Positions 7,304-12,494 of a DNA stretch of 12,494 nt are shown here, one piece after another. The position numbers and the translations under genes are program-made. Where the stretch lies: assembly GCA_030433225.1 (NCBI GenBank), contig JAUIMD010000018.1, forward strand, positions 1 through 12,494, read 5' to 3'. The notes under the pieces were generated by a model. That model saw only the letters and a list, made by a program, of their open reading frames with translations. It was not told where the DNA came from and did no database searches. Positions within the stretch are counted from its first letter, which is position 1, and each line of letters starts with the position of its first letter. This DNA comes from Bacteroidia bacterium. Its GTDB lineage: Bacteria > Bacteroidota > Bacteroidia > Bacteroidales > UBA5342.

Positions 7304-8758
7304 ATGAGGAAATTGGGCTTGTTTTTAGTCACACTGTGGCTAATGGGGATGGGATGTAAAGAAAATGAAGGGCCGGTAAATCCACCGGCGTTTGTGGCAG
7401 AACTTTCCGCCACACCCTTGCAACTTGAATTTGGGAACGACGGTGGTGAAAACCCCGTGGCCATCAGTTCCAACACCACATGGCAGGTAGTGTCCGATGC
7501 CGCCTGGTGTCGTTCCAACATCCAAACAAGTAGGAATGATGCAACCATTCGAATTATTGCTGATGCCAATGATGTAGAAAGTATGCGAACCGCTATCGTC
7601 ACAATTTCGGCTGAGGAAGTTGAAGATGTTACGATAGCAGTTTCACAGGAAGCAAAAGAGCCAGATCCGATAGAACCTGAAATTCCGGATTCGATTGCGC
7701 CAGATGCCACCGGGATGGAGAGCAATGCTACCCAGCTCGTGGCTAAAATGAAGGTGGGGTGGAACATTGGGAATTCACTGGAAGTGCCCGGAAGCGAAAC
7801 CGCCTGGGGAAATCCCGTGGTTTCTAAAACATTAATTGATGGGGTGAAAAATGCCGGTTTTAATGCTATCCGTATTCCCTGTGCGTGGGATAGTCACCTC
7901 GAAAGTCAGGAAACCTACAAAATTCAGGATGCCTGGTTAGCCCGTGTGAAAGAGGTGGTGGATTATTGCGTCGACAATGAAATGTATGCCATGCTAAACA
8001 TCCATTGGGATGGTGGCTGGCTCGAAGAGCACCCCATGTACGAATTTCAGGAAGAGGTGAATAAAAAGCAGTACGCCATTTGGAAACAAATTGCCAAATA
8101 CTTCAGGGATTACAACGAATACCTGATGTTTGCAGGTACAAATGAAGTGCGGGAAAATTATGGAAATCCATCCGCAGAAAATATTATTGTACAGGAGTCG
8201 TACGTACAAACCTTTGTAGATGCAGTACGATCAACAGGGGGTAAAAATGCCTACAGAAACCTGGTAGTACAAACCTACAATACCAACGTTGATCACGGCA
8301 TCAACCACCATACCATGCCCGCCGACAGGGTGGATAACCGCTTAATTGTTGAGGTGCATTATTACGATCCCTGGGAGTTTACCATAAAAACGGATGGTGG
8401 CTACAATACCCAATGGGGAGAAGGGTATACCGATGTAACGGGTTGGGGACAGGAAGATTTCATGGAAGCCCAGTTCAATAAACTTAAAAACAAATACATC
8501 GATAACGGAATTCCACTGGTAATAGGGGAATATTCGGCCATGTTGCGTGGCGATATGCCTGACGATTTACAAGCCAAGCATGAAGAATCACGTAATTATT
8601 ACCACAAAACGCTTAATGAGGAGGCGAAAAAAATAGGCATTGTAACCTTTTACTGGGATAATGGCTATACTACTCCCAATGCATCCGGGTTGTTTAACCG
8701 GAAAACAGGGGTACCCGTGCATGTACAGGCGATAGAAGCCATTGTGAACGTATATTAG
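7304..8758 (+). CDS. BACON-GH5 endo-beta-glucanase, probable xyloglucanase (GH5_4-like), lipoprotein
   Basis: Endo-acting glycoside hydrolase that probably cuts the xyloglucan backbone at the cell surface. With start 7304 it has 484 residues. The leader MRKLGLFLVTLWLMGMGC puts the lipidated Cys at 18, although Gly at -3 is atypical for a lipobox. The following KENE is acidic, as in surface-export signals. Residues about 34-117 form a BACON domain (LSATPLQLEF, SSNTTWQVVSDAAWC, TISQE-like end), then a Pro/Glu/Asp linker, then the GH5 barrel from about 136. GH5 marks are GWNIGNSLE, FNAIRIPCAWDSH, NIHWDGGW (His234), FAGTNEVRE with acid/base Glu281 (codon 8144), EVHYYDPWEF (His352) and LVIGEYSA with nucleophile Glu409 (codon 8528). 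The domain order matches the BACON-GH5 of the Bacteroides ovatus xyloglucan locus. Alternative in-frame starts are 7280 (plausible) and 7253 (inside a hairpin, unlikely). Subfamily GH5_4 is inferred. Confidence 0.92.
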   Translation: MRKLGLFLVTLWLMGMGCKENEGPVNPPAFVAELSATPLQLEFGNDGGENPVAISSNTTWQVVSDAAWCRSNIQTSRNDATIRIIADANDVESMRTAIVTISAEEVEDVTIAVSQEAKEPDPIEPEIPDSIAPDATGMESNATQLVAKMKVGWNIGNSLEVPGSETAWGNPVVSKTLIDGVKNAGFNAIRIPCAWDSHLESQETYKIQDAWLARVKEVVDYCVDNEMYAMLNIHWDGGWLEEHPMYEFQEEVNKKQYAIWKQIAKYFRDYNEYLMFAGTNEVRENYGNPSAENIIVQESYVQTFVDAVRSTGGKNAYRNLVVQTYNTNVDHGINHHTMPADRVDNRLIVEVHYYDPWEFTIKTDGGYNTQWGEGYTDVTGWGQEDFMEAQFNKLKNKYIDNGIPLVIGEYSAMLRGDMPDDLQAKHEESRNYYHKTLNEEAKKIGIVTFYWDNGYTTPNASGLFNRKTGVPVHVQAIEAIVNVY

Positions 8759-8785
8759 CAACAATTGCTTAAAAAGATAAACCAA

Positions 8786-8816
8786 TACCGGGCGGCAAAA
8801 GGAGCTAGGCCCGGTA
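8786..8816 (+). other. stem-loop after GH5
   Basis: TACCGGGC (8786-8793) and GCCCGGTA (8809-8816) form a perfect 8-bp GC-rich stem 27 nt after the GH5 stop. AAACGATAAAAAAG follows, with no T run, so it lacks the tail of an intrinsic terminator. The rest of the 188-nt gap before GH31 shows no gene and no clear Bacteroidota promoter (no good TAnnTTTG box). Confidence 0.55.
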
Positions 8817-8946
8817 AACGATAAAAAAGAAAGAACGCAAAAACAGGGCCGGTGTAATGTACCCGTTAAGCGCACGATGCAGTATAAACTGTAGGTGGCT
8901 AAAAACACAGGAACGTTTCACCCGACCATTAAAATACATGATACAG

Positions 8947-11778
8947 ATGAATAAGATGATTGCCGGTGTTTTGATTGCCCTGATGGGTTGGTCGTGCACG
9001 CAAAAAAACTGGGAAAAGAGTGACGTGGGACTGACTGTTTTTCCTGAGGAAACTACCGAAAACGGAGCTAAAGCGGTTCGGGTAATTCCGGTTACCAGCG
9101 AAACGTTCAGGGTGAGTTCGTCGGCCACTAAAGAGTTTACCGATAAGGAAAGTCTCATTGTGTTGCCACAGGACGGTGCGGTACCCTTTGAGGTTACTGA
9201 AACCCCACAGGCGGTGCAGATAAAAACGGCTGAAACGATGGCAGAAATCACGAAAACTACCGGCGAGGTAAGTTTTTATGATGCAGACGGAAACCGGATT
9301 ATTGCGGAAAAAAGTCTGGGAAAAACCCTTAGCCCGGTTACGGTTGACGGAGTTCAGGCTTATGCTATGCGTCAGGTTTTTGATTCGCCCGAAGATGAAG
9401 CACTGTACGGTTTAGGGCAGCACCAGGCCAATGAAATGAACTACAAAGGAAAAAATGAGGAGCTGTTTCAATACAACACCAAAGTGTCGGTACCTTTTAT
9501 CCTTTCCACCAAAAAGTACGGAATTTTGTGGGACAACTACTCTTTCTCCCGCTTTGGCGACCCACGTCCCTACGGACAAATTAGCCAGTTAAAACTGTAT
9601 GACACAAACGGTAAAGAAGGCGGTTTAACAGCTACCTATGTGGACGATTCGGAAAAAGGCCACGTATTTACATCCCGTACAGAAGCCGAAATTGATTACG
9701 AAAACCTGGAAACCATTCAAAATTTTCCATCCGATTTTAGTTTCAATAAGGCCGAAATAACCTGGGAAGGACACATTGAACCCAAGGAAAGCGGCATGCA
9801 TAACTTTTTGCTGTATTACGCGGGTTACACCAAAATTTGGATCGATGGAAAACTGCTGGTGGACAACTGGAGAACCGCCTGGAACCCATCCGTAGCCAAA
9901 TTTCAACTGGATGGAGTGGCCGGTAAAAAATACCACCTCAAATTGCATTGGATTCCTGATGGAGGTGTCTCCTACATTGGCCTTAAGCTGTTAACCCCGG
10001 CAAACCCTGCCGAGCAGCAAAACATCTCGTTCTTCTCCGAAATGGGCGATCAGATGGATTATTATTTTATGCATGGAAATACCATGGATGATGTAATTGG
10101 TGAGTACCGCACGCTTACCGGAAAAGCCCAGGTAATGCCGCAATGGGCCATGGGTTTTTGGCAAAGCCGCGAGCGTTACAAAACCCAGCAAGAGTTGGAA
10201 GAAGCGTTGAAAGAATTCAGAAAACGGAAAATTCCCATTGACAACATCGTAATGGACTGGTCGTATTGGGAAGTGGATCAGTGGGGAAGTCACGAATTTG
10301 ACCCCAAACGTTTTCCCGACCCCGATGGAATGATACAAACCGTACACGATCAAAATGCCCGCATTTTAATTTCGGTGTGGCCAAAGTTTTATGCCAATAC
10401 CGAACACTTTAAAGAATTTGATAAAAACGGGTGGATGTACCGCAGGGCCATCAACGATTCAGTACTCGACTGGATTGGATCGGGGCACCTGGGGTCATTT
10501 TACGATGCATACAATGCAGATGCCCGCAAGCTGTTTTGGAAACAAATTGATGAAAAACTTTACTCCAAAGGAATTGATGCCTGGTGGCTGGATGCAACCG
10601 AGCCGGATATTTTATCCAATGCCAGCGTGGCTTACCGTAAAGATTTAATGAACCCCACCGCCCTTGGGCCATCCACACAATACTTTAATGCCTACGCGCT
10701 TATGAATGCCAAAGGTATTTATGAAGGACAGCGCGACAAAAACCCGGACGACCGTGTGTTTATTCTAACCCGCTCAGGCTTTGCCGGCATGCAACGCTTT
10801 GGTACCACCACCTGGAGTGGCGACATAGGTACCTGCTGGGAAGATTTACGGGCACAAATTCCGGCAGGAATTAACTTCTCGATGTCGGGGTTACCCTATT
10901 GGACGATGGACATTGGCGGGTTTTGTGTGCAAAAGAAATTTGAAACAGCCAAAGAAGGAACCCCGGAAATGGAAGAGTGGCGTGAGTTAAATACACGGTG
11001 GTACCAGTTTGGCGCCTTTGTTCCCCTCTTCCGTGTGCATGGACAATACCCGTTTCGCGAGGTGTACAACCTGGCTCCCGATACGCATCCTGCCTATAAA
11101 TCAATGGTGTACTACAATAAGCTACGCTACCGTTTAATGCCTTACATTTACAGCTTAACGGGCGCAATTTATCACCAGAATTATACCCTGATGCGCGGGT
11201 TGGCAATGGACTTTAGCAACGACCGCCGGGTGTTGAATATTTCAGACCAGTATATGTTTGGGCCGTCATTAATGGTGTGCCCTGTACATGAGTTCGGAGA
11301 ACGTAAGCGGGATGTTTATTTCCCCAATAACGGAGGTTGGTACAACATGTATGATGGAACCTATATTGCCGGTGGACAAAAAGCAAGTGTAGAAGCACCG
11401 TACGAGCGGATGCCACTGTTTGTACGCGAAGGATCCATTCTTCCCGTGGGACCCGAAATTGAATATACGCAACAAAAACCCGATGCCCCCCTGGATATTT
11501 ACATTTATGCAGGTGCGGATGGCTCCTTTGAATTGTATGAAGACGAAGGAACGAACTACGACTACGAAAAAGGCCAGTTTAGCACCATAAAGTTTACCTA
11601 TAACGAGGCTGCTAAAACACTTACCATACACCCACGCGAAGGAAGTTTTGAGGGGATGGTAGTGAACCGGGTCTTTCGTCCGGTTTTGGTTTCGCGCAAC
11701 CAACCGGCGGGTATTTTAAAAGGTAAAGTAAAAACCGAAGTCGCGTATACAGGCGATAAGGTAGAGGTACAATTGTAA
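8947..11778 (+). CDS. GH31 alpha-xylosidase with PA14 insert, predicted lipoprotein
   Basis: Exo-acting enzyme expected to remove alpha-1,6-xylosyl residues from the non-reducing end of xyloglucan oligosaccharides. With start 8947 (MNKMIAGVLIALMGWSC, Cys17) it has 943 residues; Met at 8938 is an alternative. TQK after the Cys lacks acidic residues, which suggests retention facing the periplasm. Domains: an N-terminal beta-sandwich (ALYGLGQHQANEMNYKG; GILWDNYSFSRFGDPR), a PA14 domain inserted at about 225-349 (EGHIEPKESGMHNFLLYYAG, KIWIDGKLLVDNWR), the catalytic barrel from about 390 (GFWQSRERYKTQQELEEAL; VMDWSYWEVDQWGSHEFDP), then C-terminal beta domains. The nucleophile is Asp549 in WWLDATEPD (codon 10591) and the acid/base is Asp626 in TWSGDIGT (codon 10822). 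The barrel motifs and PA14 insert match the Cellvibrio Xyl31A/B. ovatus GH31 alpha-xylosidase type rather than alpha-glucosidases. Length is normal and the gene is intact. Confidence 0.93.
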   Translation: MNKMIAGVLIALMGWSCTQKNWEKSDVGLTVFPEETTENGAKAVRVIPVTSETFRVSSSATKEFTDKESLIVLPQDGAVPFEVTETPQAVQIKTAETMAEITKTTGEVSFYDADGNRIIAEKSLGKTLSPVTVDGVQAYAMRQVFDSPEDEALYGLGQHQANEMNYKGKNEELFQYNTKVSVPFILSTKKYGILWDNYSFSRFGDPRPYGQISQLKLYDTNGKEGGLTATYVDDSEKGHVFTSRTEAEIDYENLETIQNFPSDFSFNKAEITWEGHIEPKESGMHNFLLYYAGYTKIWIDGKLLVDNWRTAWNPSVAKFQLDGVAGKKYHLKLHWIPDGGVSYIGLKLLTPANPAEQQNISFFSEMGDQMDYYFMHGNTMDDVIGEYRTLTGKAQVMPQWAMGFWQSRERYKTQQELEEALKEFRKRKIPIDNIVMDWSYWEVDQWGSHEFDPKRFPDPDGMIQTVHDQNARILISVWPKFYANTEHFKEFDKNGWMYRRAINDSVLDWIGSGHLGSFYDAYNADARKLFWKQIDEKLYSKGIDAWWLDATEPDILSNASVAYRKDLMNPTALGPSTQYFNAYALMNAKGIYEGQRDKNPDDRVFILTRSGFAGMQRFGTTTWSGDIGTCWEDLRAQIPAGINFSMSGLPYWTMDIGGFCVQKKFETAKEGTPEMEEWRELNTRWYQFGAFVPLFRVHGQYPFREVYNLAPDTHPAYKSMVYYNKLRYRLMPYIYSLTGAIYHQNYTLMRGLAMDFSNDRRVLNISDQYMFGPSLMVCPVHEFGERKRDVYFPNNGGWYNMYDGTYIAGGQKASVEAPYERMPLFVREGSILPVGPEIEYTQQKPDAPLDIYIYAGADGSFELYEDEGTNYDYEKGQFSTIKFTYNEAAKTLTIHPREGSFEGMVVNRVFRPVLVSRNQPAGILKGKVKTEVAYTGDKVEVQL

Positions 11779-11847
11779 GTTAAAGGAAAGTACACAAGTG
11801 TAAATATGAAGTAGAAACCTTGTGCATACATAGTTAGTTAGTGAACC

Positions 11848-11868
11848 GGGCAAGCGAAAAGCCTGCCC
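11848..11868 (+). other. first hairpin after GH31
   Basis: GGGCA (11848-11852) pairs with TGCCC (11864-11868), with inner G-C pairs around a GAAAA loop and one A/C mismatch. It is followed by an A-rich run (AAAACAATG) and lies just upstream of a stronger hairpin, so the two may act together at the end of the transcript. Confidence 0.4.
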
Positions 11869-11886
11869 AAAACAATGTTGGTACAT

Positions 11887-11926
11887 AGCGGGAGCCTGTT
11901 GTAAAACGGTCTCCCGCTTATGTTTT
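11887..11926 (+). terminator. probable intrinsic terminator closing the PUL operon
   Basis: AGCGGGAG (11887-11894) pairs with CTCCCGCT (11911-11918). Pairing continues inward as CC with GG, across a one-base bulge, and GTT with AAC, giving a long hairpin followed by TATGTTTT. It is the only hairpin in the window followed by a T run, and it sits 108 nt after the GH31 stop and before the separately transcribed sensor gene. This makes it the best candidate for the operon end. Confidence 0.62.
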
Positions 11927-11952
11927 AACGTCCCAATTAAATCCGGTAATCC

Positions 11953-11977
11953 AATGGATTAACCAAATAAATCCATT
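11953..11977 (+). promoter_or_regulatory. inverted repeat in the sensor-gene upstream region (possible operator)
   Basis: AATGGATT (11953-11960) and AATCCATT (11970-11977) are exact reverse complements separated by 9 nt. A second short dyad, AATCC-AAT-GGATT, overlaps at 11948-11960. The repeat lies 27-51 nt before the sensor ATG, where a promoter is expected. A poor match to the Bacteroidota -7 box (TATTTTAG, 11977-11984) overlaps its right edge, with no -33 TTTG seen. It could be a regulator site, but AT-rich DNA gives such dyads by chance. Confidence 0.3.
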
Positions 11978-12003
11978 ATTTTAGCTCGTAACAAACGTTG
12001 GTA

Positions 12004-12494
12004 ATGCTGTTAAAAAAATCCATAGCGCTTACATTATTCTGGTGTATGGCAGTGTTGTTTATGGCACTGGGTACTGCACTTTATGCGGCAGAAGTACACG
12101 AATATGAACACTACAAATTCAAGCACCTCGACATAAACGACGGCATTTCTAATAACCAGGTAAATACTTTTTTGCACGATAGCCAGGGATTTATGTGGTT
12201 TGGAACCGGCCGTGGGCTCGATCGTTTTGATGGACAGAATGTAAAGAATTTCAAACACGACCTGAACGATTCCACTTCCATTCCCTTTAACAATGTAAAA
12301 TGGTTATTCGAAGATTTCGAAAAGAACATATGGGCGGGAACCGATTTTAACCATGTAGTTTACCAGCCGGATAAGGACCGGTTTGTAAATCCAGGTAAAC
12401 ACTATAAAAATACACGCATTCCGTTAGAAGGGCTGCTGGCGCTTTTTGAAGACAATGAAAAAAATTTCTGGTTCATCAATACCTACAGAGGCCT
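12004..12494 (+). CDS. N-terminus of hybrid two-component (HTCS-like) sensor with regulator propeller repeats (3' truncated by window)
   Basis: The frame is open from ATG 12004 to the window end (163 codons plus 2 nt). The protein starts MLLKKSIALTLFWCMAV, a signal peptide or first membrane segment that runs to about LYAA (residue 28). The first propeller blade follows: YKFKHLDINDGISNNQVNTF, then DSQGFMWFGTGRGLDRFDGQ (about 37-83). A second blade has NVKWLFEDFEKNIWAGT and a third begins at LLALFEDNEKNFWF. This is the periplasmic ligand-binding architecture of the Bacteroidota sensors that control PULs. The kinase, receiver and AraC-type DNA-binding regions are not visible, so HTCS rather than another propeller sensor is inferred from its place beside SusCD and GH genes. 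It likely senses xyloglucan oligosaccharides and activates the upstream operon. Confidence 0.88.
   Translation, partial: MLLKKSIALTLFWCMAVLFMALGTALYAAEVHEYEHYKFKHLDINDGISNNQVNTFLHDSQGFMWFGTGRGLDRFDGQNVKNFKHDLNDSTSIPFNNVKWLFEDFEKNIWAGTDFNHVVYQPDKDRFVNPGKHYKNTRIPLEGLLALFEDNEKNFWFINTYRG

Noticed and set aside
7261..7767. 168-codon open frame on the - strand opposite the GH5 N-terminus
   Set aside because: It lies fully opposite the well-supported leader, BACON domain and start of GH5. Its low-complexity Ser/Thr/Ala product looks like a shadow of the coding strand, with no recognisable domain.
8857..8946. In-frame extension of the GH31 gene to an upstream ATG at 8857
   Set aside because: It would put 30 residues, rich in Arg and Cys, in front of an otherwise normal lipoprotein signal peptide, with no ribosome-binding site. 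The start at 8947 (or 8938) is more credible.
9625..9948. Open frame of 107 codons opposite the PA14 region of GH31
   Set aside because: The + strand encodes a clear PA14 domain here, and the antisense product has no recognisable feature.
10391..10648. 85-codon + strand frame inside GH31
   Set aside because: It overlaps the catalytic barrel, including the nucleophile motif, in another frame, so it is a shadow of the real gene.
8947..11778. GH31 as an alpha-glucosidase of a starch locus
   Set aside because: The PA14 insert, the WQSRERY and DWSYW motifs and the neighbouring BACON-GH5 fit alpha-xylosidase. No GH13 or GH97 is present.
11792..11824. Short dyads after GH31 (ACACAAGTGT; CACAAG with CTTGTG 20 nt away)
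   Set aside because: The arms are only 4-6 bp in AT-rich DNA with a long spacer. This is within chance expectation and not supported by position.
1..12494. CRISPR arrays, tRNA/rRNA genes, insertion sequences, defence genes
   Set aside because: No regularly spaced repeats, RNA gene signatures, transposase motifs or defence domains were found. The window is filled by PUL genes.

Overview
The window is part of a polysaccharide utilisation locus (PUL) from a Bacteroidota organism. This is shown by a SusC/SusD pair, SusD-type lipoproteins, a BACON-domain GH5, a C-terminal type IX secretion (T9SS) sorting domain, and the start of a sensor with two-component regulator propeller repeats. A T9SS cargo protein together with a hybrid-type sensor and moderate GC (mid-40s % by eye) would fit an environmental, Marinilabiliales-like Bacteroidota. 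That placement is a guess from gene content, not a sequence comparison.

Layout, all genes on the + strand: (1) SusC-like TonB-dependent transporter, 5' end outside the window (2-2332). (2) SusD-like lipoprotein, 14 nt later (2347-3960). (3) 632-aa lipoprotein in the SusE/SGBP-B position, with two related beta-rich repeats and a C-terminal CBM-like module (4055-5953). (4) 180-aa secreted protein with two short repeats and a T9SS sorting domain (6070-6612). (5) 198-aa secreted protein that joins a gene-4-like N-terminal motif to a copy of the gene-3 C-terminal module (6631-7227). (6) BACON-GH5 endo-glucanase/xyloglucanase lipoprotein (about 7304-8758). (7) GH31 alpha-xylosidase with a PA14 insert, also a predicted lipoprotein (about 8947-11778). 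(8) The first 163 codons of an HTCS-like sensor (12004-12494, runs off the end).

The GH31 type (XylS-like with a PA14 insert, as in Cellvibrio japonicus Xyl31A and the Bacteroides ovatus xyloglucan locus) paired with a BACON-GH5 points to xyloglucan as the substrate. Inferred working order: the surface GH5 cuts the xyloglucan backbone, the gene 3/SusD/(4, 5) proteins capture chains and oligosaccharides, SusCD imports them, and the GH31 removes non-reducing-end alpha-xylosyl residues, probably in the periplasm. The downstream sensor would respond to the liberated oligosaccharides. Other activities needed for complete breakdown (beta-glucosidase, beta-galactosidase, fucosidase, arabinofuranosidase) are not in the window.

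The least ordinary part is the gene 3-4-5 cassette. Gene 5 is a mosaic of sequence motifs from its two neighbours, gene 4 is a cell-surface cargo with no recognisable catalytic domain, and genes 4 and 5 are the only ones here with clear Shine-Dalgarno sequences. Inverted repeats lie just after genes 3, 5, 6 and 7. No tRNA, rRNA, CRISPR array or insertion sequence was seen, and no gene-free stretch exceeds 300 bases.
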